Below, in pieces: positions 17,839 through 26,167 of a stretch of 64,000 nt of DNA (position 1 is its first letter; each line of letters begins with the position of its first letter). The stretch spans positions 1,240,001-1,304,000 of the forward strand of contig NZ_CP091510.1 in the NCBI RefSeq assembly GCF_022870905.1, given 5' to 3'. Source of the stretch: Neisseria arctica (GTDB lineage: Bacteria; Pseudomonadota; Gammaproteobacteria; Burkholderiales; Neisseriaceae). Below the pieces are notes generated by a model. It saw only the letters and a list, made by a program, of their open reading frames with translations. It did no database searches and had not been told where the DNA came from. A program made the translations under genes and the position numbers.

Positions 17839-18276
17839 ATGAAACAATACCAAAAAGGCTTCACCCTAATTGAAATGATGATTGTGGTAGTCGTATTAGC
17901 CATTCTCGCCACAATAGCCTATCCTTCATATCAGAAATATGTACGGGATACACGCTTAGAAAGTGCTCGTGCCGACTTGTTGCATAATGCCCAATTAATG
18001 GAGCGTTATTATGCACAACATTCCCGCTATCCTACTGTTCAAGATAATGTTTCATTGCAGCAGAACAAATACTTTTCCATTTTATTGGAAACTCCGAACA
18101 AGGATAATCAATGTACTGATAATTCCCCTGAAAATTGTGGCTTTATCTTGAAGGCCGACTATAAAGATGAATATAAAAGCAAGAAAGATGAGGTACTCTC
18201 AATTATTCTAACAGAAAGTGGCACCACTATTGTTTGTGAAGGTCCTCTTAATAAACCGGAATGCTCTAGCCGTTAG
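17839..18276 (+). CDS. pilV: Minor type IV pilin, PilV-like
   Basis: Prepilin processed by PilD and placed in or under the type IV pilus. The 7-residue leader MKQYQKG precedes mature FTLIEMMIVVVV with the conserved Glu at mature position 5 (E12). The following region LLHNAQLMERYYAQ and the stretch QNKYF agree with what I recall of gonococcal PilV, although at 145 residues this one is longer. Four cysteines (C92, C100, C133, C142) could form two disulfides. There is no clear ribosome site before ATG 17839. It lies 84 bases ahead of comP, probably in one operon. Another ComP-like minor pilin is the alternative. Confidence 0.65.
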   Translation: MKQYQKGFTLIEMMIVVVVLAILATIAYPSYQKYVRDTRLESARADLLHNAQLMERYYAQHSRYPTVQDNVSLQQNKYFSILLETPNKDNQCTDNSPENCGFILKADYKDEYKSKKDEVLSIILTESGTTIVCEGPLNKPECSSR

Positions 18277-18360
18277 TTTACGCTGACAATAAAATTACAT
18301 TGTCATTTTTAAAATTGAAAGGCATAATAACAAAAGTTATTAAATTAACTTGGAGTTATT

Positions 18361-18828
18361 ATGCTCTTTAATATGAATAGCCGTGGTTTTACCATCATAC
18401 AAATCATTTTTGTTATTCTTATTATCAGTATTATTACCATGGTGGTACTCCCCACCTATCAGCAGCATACCCGTAAAGCCCGAATAGAAAGAGCTCGTGC
18501 AGCTCTACTGGAAAATGCCCACTATTTAGAACGCTTTTACTCACGTCATAGTACATTTAAACAGACTTCAACCACATGGCCCAATTTACCGGTTACCCAC
18601 ACCCAACATTTTTGTATTCGCCCACAAGGCAATGCCAGAGGCGCGCTGGATGATAAATTTATGTTGAAAGCCGTAGCTTACAATAAGCAAGATGAACCAC
18701 GCATAATCAAAATTAATGAGTCACTTACCACATATCTCTGCGAAACCTCTTCATCTACCTGCTCGGATAAAAATACATTTTTCACAGGTGGCAGCCGCGT
18801 AGATAAAAACTGTAAACTGTACCAATAA
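18361..18828 (+). CDS. comP: DUS-binding minor pilin ComP
   Basis: Minor pilin that binds the DNA uptake sequence and makes transformation selective for related DNA. The body closely follows meningococcal ComP as I recall it: ALLENAHYLERFY, FKQTSTTWPNLP, NARGALDDKFMLKAVA. The four cysteines of the DD region (C85, C127, C134, C151) are present. A GGAG ribosome site supports ATG 18361, giving the leader MLFNMNSRG; ATG 18373 would shorten it to five residues. The mature N-terminus is FTIIQIIFV, so the usual Glu at position 5 is Gln (codon CAA at 18400-18402). The conserved remainder argues for a functional protein. Confidence 0.85.
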   Translation: MLFNMNSRGFTIIQIIFVILIISIITMVVLPTYQQHTRKARIERARAALLENAHYLERFYSRHSTFKQTSTTWPNLPVTHTQHFCIRPQGNARGALDDKFMLKAVAYNKQDEPRIIKINESLTTYLCETSSSTCSDKNTFFTGGSRVDKNCKLYQ

Positions 18829-18986
18829 TATAATCTGCCCGTTCTTGTTCGGTGGTAATTTAAGATAATGGTAAAATACTGTACTCTGTAATCCGTTAAA
18901 TAACATGCTACTCAGATAGCGATTGTATTGTATGCATGCGGCTACTGCGTTACACTTACGCTTTGTATCATACATTATCAGTTTCA

Positions 18987-19142
18987 ATGAACCACATTGC
19001 CATCTTGTTTTGCCTGATCCTCGCCATACTATTCGGTATCTGTGTTGAACGCTTTCTTGCCAAAGACAGATGTTTGGACGACGGAGGCAAATACCATAAC
19101 AGTATTTGCTTTACCAATAAGCCACTTCCCTCAGGAAATTAA
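18987..19142 (+). CDS. Small single-span membrane protein, 51 aa
   Basis: Family not recognised. From ATG 18987 it encodes MNHIAILFCLILAILFGICVE, one membrane helix, then a short hydrophilic tail with CLDDGGKYHNSIC, a Cys-x-Asp-Gly-Gly pattern like that of many small envelope proteins. The stop codon is 3 bases before the nucleoside hydrolase start, which suggests coupled translation. The ribosome site is weak and a longer in-frame start at 18936 exists, so the precise start is uncertain. Confidence 0.5.
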   Translation: MNHIAILFCLILAILFGICVERFLAKDRCLDDGGKYHNSICFTNKPLPSGN

Positions 19143-19145
19143 AAT

Positions 19146-20099
19146 ATGTCTGAAAAAATCCGCCTAATTATCGATACCGATCCCGGTCAAGACGATGCAG
19201 CGGCCATTCTGATGGCTCATGGCTTGGCCAAACGCGGTTTAATTGATTTTATGGCTCTAACCGTAGTTGCCGGTAATGTCGGTTTACACCATACCAGTAC
19301 CAATGCCCGCATTATCTGTGATTGGGCCGGTGAAAAAAACTTCCCCGTTTATGCCGGAGCATCAAAGCCGTTATTGCGATCATTGGTTACTGCCGAAGAG
19401 GTACACGGGAAAACCGGGTTGGATGGAACGGAACTACATGTGCCTACCTGTCCGCTCCAACCTATTCACGCAGTTCCCTACCTCATCGATACGCTGCGAA
19501 AAGCTGATGATTCAAGCATTACTATCTGCCCAATAGGTCCGCTAACAAATATTGCCCAAGCTTTAAGCTTGGCTCCCGATATTGCCCGCGCCATCAAACA
19601 GATTGTATTGATGGGCGGTAATTATTTTGAAGCCGGTAACATTACCCCTGCGGCAGAATTTAATTTCTATGTCGATCCCCATGCCGCGCAAATCGTGTTG
19701 CAAAGCGGAGTTCCGATTGTTGTTTTACCTTTAGATGTTACACATAAAGCTACTATTACTACCCCCCGCATGGATATTCTGCGTAAACAGGATAATACCA
19801 ATGGTATGCGATTAGCCAACATTTTGCAGAGCTATGAGCGTTTTGATACCCAGAAATTCGGCTTGGAGGGAGGCCCTCTGCATGACCCATGCGCCATCAC
19901 TTATGCCGTATTCCCCGAGTTTTTCAGTGGTCGAGACTGTCATGTTGACATAGAAACACAAAGCGAACTCACAATGGGCGCATGCGTGGTAGACTGGTGG
20001 GGGACAACCGGCAAACCTGCCAACGTTCACTGGGTAACCGAAGTAAATGCCAATAAGATGTTCCACGAATTGGCCGAATCAATCAAACAACTTCCCTAA
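19146..20099 (+). CDS. Inosine/uridine-preferring nucleoside hydrolase
   Basis: Cleaves the N-glycosidic bond of nucleosides for purine or pyrimidine salvage in the cytoplasm. The 317-residue protein has the Ca-binding signature DTDPGQDDAAAI at residues 10-21, the motif GPLTNIAQAL, EFNFYVDPHAA and the late HDPCAITYAVFP, all hallmarks of the IunH family. No signal peptide. Nucleobase preference cannot be assigned. It is followed by an inverted uptake-sequence terminator. Confidence 0.92.
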   Translation: MSEKIRLIIDTDPGQDDAAAILMAHGLAKRGLIDFMALTVVAGNVGLHHTSTNARIICDWAGEKNFPVYAGASKPLLRSLVTAEEVHGKTGLDGTELHVPTCPLQPIHAVPYLIDTLRKADDSSITICPIGPLTNIAQALSLAPDIARAIKQIVLMGGNYFEAGNITPAAEFNFYVDPHAAQIVLQSGVPIVVLPLDVTHKATITTPRMDILRKQDNTNGMRLANILQSYERFDTQKFGLEGGPLHDPCAITYAVFPEFFSGRDCHVDIETQSELTMGACVVDWWGTTGKPANVHWVTEVNANKMFHELAESIKQLP

Positions 20100-20110
20100 T
20101 ATTAATTATC

Positions 20111-20145
20111 AGGCCGTCTGAAGAAAATATTTTCAGACGGCCTTT
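20111..20145 (+). terminator. Inverted DUS terminator after nucleoside hydrolase
   Basis: AGGCCGTCTGAA (20111-20122) and TTCAGACGGCCT (20132-20143) separated by 9 bases and followed by TTTT. Confidence 0.85.
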
Positions 20146-20154
20146 TAAAATTTT

Positions 20155-20940
20155 ATGAATACATCCAATCATTTAAAACCAGGTTTGACCGTTGCTTTAA
20201 TTACTAAAAATGAAGCGGCCAACTTAGATGCTTGTTTACAAAGCCTATCAGACTTAACCGATAAAATCATTATTATTGATTCCGGCAGCACAGATGCTAC
20301 TGCCGAGATTGCAAAGCGTTATCATGCAAGCTTCTATCAATATGCAGACTGGCCCGGATTCGGCTCCCAACGTAACCGTGCCCATCAATATATCCAAACT
20401 GAATGGGTGTTGTGGTTAGATGCTGACGAGCGTTTAACGAACGAATTACAGCAAAGCATCCGTGATGCCGTACTGAATACTCCGGCTGATGGTCATACCG
20501 CATTTGAATTTAACCGTCTCAGCAATACTTTCGGAGCATTTATCCGGCATTGCGGATGGTATCCCGATTGGATCGTTCGTCTTTATCCTACTGCCTATGC
20601 CCGTTATAGTAATGATTTGGTACATGAAAAAGTAATCCTGCCTGCGCATACCCAAATAAAAAGATTAAAGGGAGATGCCCTACACTATACCTATACAACA
20701 TTAGAACAATTTTTAGCAAAGCAGAATTTATATAGTAAAATCTGGGCCGAACAACGCCTCGCAGAAGGTAAAACATCATCTTTAGGCCAAGCTTTACTGC
20801 ATGGGGTCGCAAGTTTTATCAAAATGTATGTTTTGAAAGCGGGATTTTTAGACGGCAAACATGGTTTGTTATTATCCGTATTATCCGCACAATCTGCATT
20901 CAATAAATATGCAGCATTATGGTTAGCGCGCAAATCATAA
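20155..20940 (+). CDS. Family 2 glycosyltransferase, WaaE/LgtF-like (lipooligosaccharide core)
   Basis: Inverting GT-A glycosyltransferase, 261 residues, cytoplasmic face of the inner membrane. It shows VALITKNEAANLDACLQSL, the nucleotide-binding IIIDSGSTDATAEIA, and the metal-binding WVLWLDADERL, then the family end GDALHYTYTTLEQFLAK. This is the group of beta-1,4-glucosyltransferases acting on heptose I (LgtF, WaaE, KdtX). The link to the lipooligosaccharide core is inferred from family alone; heptose genes lie 8 kb away. Confidence 0.82.
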   Translation: MNTSNHLKPGLTVALITKNEAANLDACLQSLSDLTDKIIIIDSGSTDATAEIAKRYHASFYQYADWPGFGSQRNRAHQYIQTEWVLWLDADERLTNELQQSIRDAVLNTPADGHTAFEFNRLSNTFGAFIRHCGWYPDWIVRLYPTAYARYSNDLVHEKVILPAHTQIKRLKGDALHYTYTTLEQFLAKQNLYSKIWAEQRLAEGKTSSLGQALLHGVASFIKMYVLKAGFLDGKHGLLLSVLSAQSAFNKYAALWLARKS

Positions 20941-20951
20941 TTTTTTCAATG

Positions 20952-20992
20952 AAACAAGCCGTCTGAAAAAATTTTCAGACGGCTTGTTTTTT
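20952..20992. terminator. Bidirectional DUS terminator between glycosyltransferases
   Basis: AAACAAGCCGTCTGAAAA (20952-20969) and its complement at 20972-20989 form an 18-base stem ending in a T run on the + strand; the innermost pairs must open to form a loop. Confidence 0.85.
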
Positions 20993-21003
20993 ACCATACC
21001 AAC

Positions 21004-21939
21004 TTAGCGCTTATCAAAACTCCACTTTGGGCGACATAGCAAAATATGCCAAATTACCAATGCCCAATATACATAAGCCTTATCCCAAGCTTTATTTTGC
21101 TTCTTGCTTAAACTGAAAACAGCAACTAGGGTTTGGGCTACTGCATTTACTAATGTGCGCATTAAAGTCCCTATAAATAATAATACAACTGCTCCGATAC
21201 CATAATGCTTGTAAAAATATTTGTAGCGAGATTCTTGAAACTGTACTCTGGCTCCGATCGGGCGTTTATTGGCACTTTCACCCTGCATATGCATAAGCTG
21301 TGCTTTGGGCTGATAAACAATCTTACCGCCCGATTTTATGATTCTCTTGCAAAAATCAGTTTCCTCAAAAAAGAAGAAAAAACGTTCGTCAAAAAAGCGT
21401 CCGTCTACCCCCAGCCCCAACGCTTTTAATTTTTCAATATCAACAACCATACAAGGCCCTACGATACTTGCTACCAGTGAGGGATTACTTCGGTCGTAAT
21501 CTAAAAGCCTGCGGGCTACACTGCGATTAGTCAGCTCTGTTACCAGTGTCGGCTCCGGTACGACTGCTGCTTGTAGAGAACCGTCCGGTCGATGAAGCTC
21601 CGGACAAGCCAAAACAGCATTAAATTGTTTTAGAGCTTCAACCAATAGAGCTGGCACATCATTTTTAAACTCAATATCCGTATTTAAAATTAATGCAAAA
21701 CGGCTTTCCGAAGCATTCAATCCTGCATTCACAGCTGTTGCGAAACCAGAGTTATAACCCATTTCGATCAGTTTAGCTTCCGGCAAGCGGGCTTTGATCT
21801 GTGCACAAGAATCATCAGCCGAACCGTTATCCACTACACAAATCCGATATGGTAGAGAAGTTTTATTTAGTGTTGCCACTGCAGTAAATAATAAGTCGGC
21901 AGAGTTCCAATTAATAAAAATCAGTTCAACCTGATCCAT
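21004..21939 (-). CDS. Family 2 glycosyltransferase, WbbL/rhamnosyltransferase-like
   Basis: 311 residues. Start VELIFINWNSADLLFTAVATL with VVDNGSADDSC, then the metal site ALILNTDIEF and the family motif PCMVVDIEKLKALG with RFFDERFFFFFEETDFCKR. A hydrophobic stretch near the C-terminus (GAVVLLFIGTLMRTLVNAV) may bind the membrane. Such enzymes add rhamnose or other sugars to surface polysaccharides; donor and acceptor are unknown. It converges on the previous glycosyltransferase through a shared terminator but is not in its operon. Confidence 0.82.
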   Translation of the reverse strand: MDQVELIFINWNSADLLFTAVATLNKTSLPYRICVVDNGSADDSCAQIKARLPEAKLIEMGYNSGFATAVNAGLNASESRFALILNTDIEFKNDVPALLVEALKQFNAVLACPELHRPDGSLQAAVVPEPTLVTELTNRSVARRLLDYDRSNPSLVASIVGPCMVVDIEKLKALGLGVDGRFFDERFFFFFEETDFCKRIIKSGGKIVYQPKAQLMHMQGESANKRPIGARVQFQESRYKYFYKHYGIGAVVLLFIGTLMRTLVNAVAQTLVAVFSLSKKQNKAWDKAYVYWALVIWHILLCRPKWSFDKR

Positions 21940-22091
21940 TCTTTATCCTTTTATATTTACATAGCCGAATATTTTCCTGCTGTATGTAGCAGTTCGTCTT
22001 TCTTTTCAGACGGCCTAATAATTCGCTTATTATACCCGATAAGGATAACGCCTCTCTTTAAATATTCCCACGTATCCCCACTTAAACCATT

Positions 22092-22640
22092 ATGACAATA
22101 CCAAACCACCGTAAAAAATTGAGCCAAAAACTCCCTCATCGAGATGAAATTTTCGCATCCCGATGGGCAAAGCCGTTTGCGCCTATGTTTGACAAGCCCT
22201 ATTTTTGGACACTTAACCGTAGACAAGCGGCTGTATCTGTGGCAGTAGGCTTATTTTGCGGACTTATGCCGGGCCCGACGCAAATGCTTAGCGCACTAAT
22301 GGTTGCTTATTTTTTGCGTACAAACTTACCGGTTGCTTTATTTACTACGCTGTATACCAACCCTCTAACCTATATGCCTCTTTACTATGCCGCCTACCGT
22401 ATCGGCGCATCAATTCTAGGAAAAGATTCTTCAGAAAGCTTGGAATTTCCTTCTTTAGATAATAATAACTTTATTATCGAATCATGGAATTGGCTGTTAG
22501 GTGCCGGTAAACCCCTCCTGGTCGGTGTTCCTACACTGGGCATAACATTGGCAATCATCGGATATATTGGCGTTTTATGGATATGGCGGTTACGTACCAC
22601 TCATAAATGGCACAAACGTAGGGGGAAAAATGCAAAGTAG
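22092..22640 (+). CDS. DUF2062 membrane protein
   Basis: 182-residue integral membrane protein. The domain hallmark is RRQAAVSVAVGLFCGLMPGPTQM and ALFTTLYTNPLTYMPLYYAAYRIG, with a further helix near the C-terminus and a basic tail. DUF2062 proteins have no established biochemical role; some are fused to glycosyltransferases. It overlaps the next gene by 11 bases, so the two are probably made together. Confidence 0.85.
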   Translation: MTIPNHRKKLSQKLPHRDEIFASRWAKPFAPMFDKPYFWTLNRRQAAVSVAVGLFCGLMPGPTQMLSALMVAYFLRTNLPVALFTTLYTNPLTYMPLYYAAYRIGASILGKDSSESLEFPSLDNNNFIIESWNWLLGAGKPLLVGVPTLGITLAIIGYIGVLWIWRLRTTHKWHKRRGKNAK

Positions 22641-23163
22641 CTTTAGGGCTCTTACGGATACTGAAATCGAAACGGCAAAAAAGATTTTTGGCAATAGTAT
22701 CGATTATCAAAAAGTACGTATTTTTAAAGGTATTCCCTTACTACCTTTCATTAAGACAGCAGTGGCTCCCTGCAACAGTATTTTTTTTCCGCGCAGTAAT
22801 TGCCCTGATGATTTTACTTGTACAACCGAATCTCACCAAATGTGGTTGATACACGAACTCACCCATGTTTGGCAGTATCAAAACGGCTTTAAACCATTAT
22901 TGGCCGGAATATGGCTGGCATTATGCGGCGGATACCGACATAAAAAAGCTTATGCTTACCCTGATCTTGAAAGCATCCGCTCATTTTCCGATCTAAATAT
23001 GGAACAACAAGCCGATATGCTGGCACACTACTATGCGGGTAAGTATCTCGGTTGGCAGAACTATGTTAAACAGCTGCCTTTATTTGAAAATATTCTGAAA
23101 GAATTTCTAAGCAATCCAAATTGCAAAGCCTTGTTGCCTTCCTATCAAAAGCAATACACCTGA
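22630..23163 (+). CDS. HExxH metallopeptidase-like protein (Vgr-related family)
   Basis: 177 residues from ATG 22630, with GGGGG as ribosome site. Begins FRALTDTEIETAKKIFGNSIDYQKVRI, the start shared by proteins annotated as Vgr-related or DUF4157-like. The zinc-type motif HELTHVWQYQNG follows with H, E and H in place, and a later Glu candidate lies in NMEQQADMLAHYY. No signal peptide is seen. It is coupled to a DUF2062 gene by overlap. Peptidase activity is inferred only from the motif; the natural substrate is unknown. An 8-T tract at 22791-22798 lies in the gene. Confidence 0.72.
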   Translation: MQSSFRALTDTEIETAKKIFGNSIDYQKVRIFKGIPLLPFIKTAVAPCNSIFFPRSNCPDDFTCTTESHQMWLIHELTHVWQYQNGFKPLLAGIWLALCGGYRHKKAYAYPDLESIRSFSDLNMEQQADMLAHYYAGKYLGWQNYVKQLPLFENILKEFLSNPNCKALLPSYQKQYT

Positions 23164-23207
23164 TTTATAGGATTAATTATACAAAACAAGCAAAGGCCGT
23201 CTGAAAA

Positions 23208-24020
23208 CTATTCGCTTTTCAATGAAATATGGTTTTGGGTAATACGGTTACAGCCATTATTCCAAATGGAATTTTTGCAAGCAAGATGCTCAACATATTG
23301 TAATCTGGCAGTAGCTCTAACGGTGGCAATATCACCTTCTCGCATATGTAGAATATCTTGCGGTGTCACCCATTCGGCCGGAGTTCGTGTGAGCGGTTTA
23401 CCAATGGCGTTAAATGCTTATATCACAAATTGGGAACAAAAAAAGCCCTGCCCTGCAAAAGGTGTAATTAAAATAGTTGCCATAGAGCTAAGACAAAAAT
23501 GGCGTATGTGACGCGGCATAATAGGTAATTCGCAGACATTGCGGGTGATAGAATAGGTGCTTTGTTTGGCAATACCGAGATAATTATAATTTTTTCCTGC
23601 CTGCTGTTCGGCAAAATGGCGTAATTGCAAAATATCTTCTTCATTTACATCCGGGTATCGGAAAGCAGCCATTAAATTAGACTCTTGTAGGGCTTCTTTT
23701 AATGGTCGAATGCGCACACCGGAACCTACTGCTTCGGCAATTTGCCCATCACCCAAATAAATAAAAGCATGACTGACGGCAGCGTTATTAAAAAGACGTA
23801 CACCTAGTGAGACCACTGAACGGTTAGCAGAAAATAAAATATCGCCTGCTTGCAAATCTTGGCTTTGAATGGGGCGAGCTTCGGCTTTTGGTAAGGTGCT
23901 GCTGCGCGCATGTTTGAGTTGCAAACCGTGTTCATTTTTCTGCCATTGTGTGGCACAAGCTGATAGCGTACCTATTAGAGTAAATATAAGCACCAATTTT
24001 TGCAGAATACGGATATTCAT
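23208..24020 (-). pseudogene. YiiX-type NlpC/P60 lipoprotein gene broken by one in-frame stop
   Basis: The frame encodes a lipoprotein (signal MNIRILQKLVLIFTLIGTLSAC) with the permuted papain fold: GDILFSANRS, the His in VSHAFIYLGDG and the catalytic Cys in FFCSQFVI. A TAA codon at 23418-23420 then cuts the reading. The same frame stays open for 69 more codons (AFNAIGKPLTRTPAEWVTPQD and onward) to TAG at 23208-23210 and looks like the family's normal C-terminus. A single CAA-to-TAA change would explain it. The truncated 200-residue product keeps the Cys and His, so residual activity is possible. Family enzymes cleave peptide or amide bonds in the envelope. Confidence 0.85.
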
Positions 24021-24145
24021 CTTGGCGTGTTTGTTCTCAACAATAGTCTATATTTTACTGTTTGAACATACGTTTTTGTTTTCAGATCGCCTGAAAGTTA
24101 GCCAATTCGTTTAAATGGTAGTAAATAAGCTAAGGATTACTTGCC

Positions 24146-24298
24146 CTAAGCTACTGTTTGAATGCGGTTGTCTAAAATCCCCGCCCATAGATAGTCTCGC
24201 TCGGTACGAATTAATCGCCCAACGGCTTACATGAGTTTGATGCTGGCTTCGGAAACGGTAATTTCCATAATAGGGACGCCACCACGTTTTTGATTCAA
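24146..24298 (-). pseudogene. Remnant of the C-terminus of a DinG/YoaA-type helicase
   Basis: About 51 codons in one minus-strand frame read GGVPIMEITVSEASIKLM, a TAA stop (24227-24229), then AVGRLIRTERDYLWAGILDN. Restoring Gln at the stop gives QAVGRLIRTERD, helicase motif VI of the XPD/DinG family, followed by the ILDxR pattern these proteins share. No other part of a helicase is found on either side. It is a decayed fragment without expected function, just downstream of hemA. Confidence 0.65.
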
Positions 24299-24314
24299 CG
24301 GTTATGATGCTACT

Positions 24315-25568
24315 TCAATCATGATGATGTAAATGATAAATCTGAGCAACCGCATCCACCAGCTCGTTATCTTGCCCACTCGCCTTATTCAAGGTGCGCG
24401 TAGGTGAATGCAGCAGCTTATTGGTAAGCTGTACTGACAAACGTTCCAGCACTTCCTCCGGTGGGGTGCCTTTTGCAAGCTGTTTCATTGCATTTTCGAG
24501 AACGTAGCGACGTGCACGCTCGCCTTCGTCACGCAAAGCACGGATTAAAGGAACGCTCTGACGGCTTTTTTGCCACTCAATGAATTCACATACTTTCTGC
24601 TCAACCATGGTTTCCGCTTCTGCAGCAGCTTTTCGACGCGCTTCTTTTCCCTGCTGCACGATTGCCATCATATCGTCAACCGTATATAAAAAAGCATCAT
24701 TAAGTTTGGCAACTTCTTTTTCAATATCTCGAGGTACGGCTAAATCCAGCATAAATACAGGCATATAATGACGCCGCTTTAACGCTTGTTCTACCATGCC
24801 TTTACCGACAATCGGCAACTGACTGGCTGTAGATGAAACCACTACATCATACTGGTGAAGAATTTCAGGTAGCTCAGTTAACAAGCAAGGCGCGGCATTC
24901 ACCCCTAATTTTTCGCACAACTCTTGCGCACGCAGCAATGTTCGGTTAGCAACCGTGATCATTTTTGGATTTTTGGCTGCAAAATAAGTGGCTACCAGCT
25001 CGATCATTTCACCGGCACCGATAAATAATACATTCAAATCAGAAATATCCGGGAAAATTTGTTCGGCCATTTTTACCGATGCCGCAGCCATGGAAACCGA
25101 ATTTTCTCCTACCGCCGTGCCGCTGCGTATATCCTTGGCCACTGAGAATGTTTTTTGAAACAAAGCATTCAACCAAGTGCTTGTCGTACCTTGCTCTTGA
25201 GCAACCCTGACTGCATCTTTAATTTGGCCTAGAATCTGCGGCTCGCCCAGCACCATGCTGTCTAGCCCACAAGCAACCCTAAAAGCATGGCGGATAGTAT
25301 CGCTGCAACCGTAAATATATAAATAAGGTCTGATTTCTTCAACCGACAATTGTTGGTAATCTGCCAGCCACTCGACTATAGACTCCGGATCGCCGATGCA
25401 ATAAAGCTCGGTTCGGTTACAAGTAGAAAGAATAACGGCCTCTTGCGCCGCATGGCTATTAACCAACCCGCGAACGGCATCCGGCAATACTGCGGCCGCA
25501 AACGCAAGTTTTTCACGTATGCTAAGGGGTGCGGTTTGATGGTTAAGGCCTATGGCGGTGAGTTGCAT
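24315..25568 (-). CDS. hemA: Glutamyl-tRNA reductase
   Basis: First committed step of C5 tetrapyrrole synthesis: reduces glutamyl-tRNA with NADPH to glutamate semialdehyde. From ATG 25568 (MQLTAIGLNHQTAPL) it has 417 residues; an in-frame start 30 bases upstream would add an unrelated leader. The catalytic Cys50 is in LSTCNRTELY, and the NADPH domain shows VLFIGAGEMIELVATYF and VANRTLLRA. The C-terminal helix motif VEQKVCEFIEWQ is present. Transcribed alone; a decayed helicase fragment follows. Confidence 0.96.
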   Translation of the reverse strand: MQLTAIGLNHQTAPLSIREKLAFAAAVLPDAVRGLVNSHAAQEAVILSTCNRTELYCIGDPESIVEWLADYQQLSVEEIRPYLYIYGCSDTIRHAFRVACGLDSMVLGEPQILGQIKDAVRVAQEQGTTSTWLNALFQKTFSVAKDIRSGTAVGENSVSMAAASVKMAEQIFPDISDLNVLFIGAGEMIELVATYFAAKNPKMITVANRTLLRAQELCEKLGVNAAPCLLTELPEILHQYDVVVSSTASQLPIVGKGMVEQALKRRHYMPVFMLDLAVPRDIEKEVAKLNDAFLYTVDDMMAIVQQGKEARRKAAAEAETMVEQKVCEFIEWQKSRQSVPLIRALRDEGERARRYVLENAMKQLAKGTPPEEVLERLSVQLTNKLLHSPTRTLNKASGQDNELVDAVAQIYHLHHHD

Positions 25569-25954
25569 TATGAAAGTTGGTTTATTGTTAATAAGCAAAC
25601 ACGCTATTGTATCGCAAATTTCGATTGAAAAAAATGCTATATACCGATAGTGAAACAGTATATAAACCTAAAAACGGCTGCCTCTCTATTACCGCGCCAG
25701 AAGAAAATTCTATAGGCATATAAAAAATACAAACTAACAAATTTTCTATTCTATTTACATAGAAACAAATAGCTCATTTGCATATCTATTTATCGTTATC
25801 AGAAATAATAAATCAAGCAAATATCTATATATACTGCTCCAACAGTACTTCTGTCTTACTGTTAGGATAAATTCGAATTAGAAAATCTACTGATACTGTG
25901 ATTACTCAAATTTTCGGGTAGAAACTGCAGAGAAATACATCAGTCTCTTCAGCA

Positions 25955-25986
25955 TTATAGTGAATCCATAAAAATCATCACTATAA
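25955..25986. repeat. Short inverted repeat TTATAGTGA
   Basis: TTATAGTGA (25955-25963) and TCACTATAA (25978-25986) are perfect reverse complements 14 bases apart. The TATAGTG start resembles the terminal repeat of Correia-type elements, but the element would be far too short. A protein-binding site or an eroded element end are both possible. Confidence 0.4.
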
Positions 25987-26091
25987 AATTAAGAATTGGC
26001 GGAGAATGTTTTAAAGTCGCCTTTATTAAATAGCCGCATTTTTATATATATTAATTATTAAATCAAAAATATATTCTCTTGCTCAACAAGC

Positions 26092-26167
26092 TTTCGTAAT
26101 AATCGGTAGCTGACGCCCGTCATCTCTATGGTTTTAATCGGATAGCTTTGCTGCGACTATTACGAAA
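26092..26167. repeat. 76-base inverted-repeat unit after the GntR gene
   Basis: TTTCGTAATAATCG (26092-26105) and CGACTATTACGAAA (26154-26167) pair at 13 of 14 positions and enclose 48 bases. It starts 34 bases past the GntR stop. The long loop makes a simple terminator unlikely; a miniature element or structured RNA end is possible. Confidence 0.45.

Noticed and set aside
22791..22798. Run of eight T in the metallopeptidase gene as a phase-variation tract
   Set aside because: Too short to be persuasive; similar 8-base runs occur in pqiA and pqiB without sign of switching.
25955..25986. Correia element (TATAGTG ends)
   Set aside because: The repeats are only 32 bases apart end to end and the inner sequence does not match the known element; kept only as an unexplained inverted repeat.
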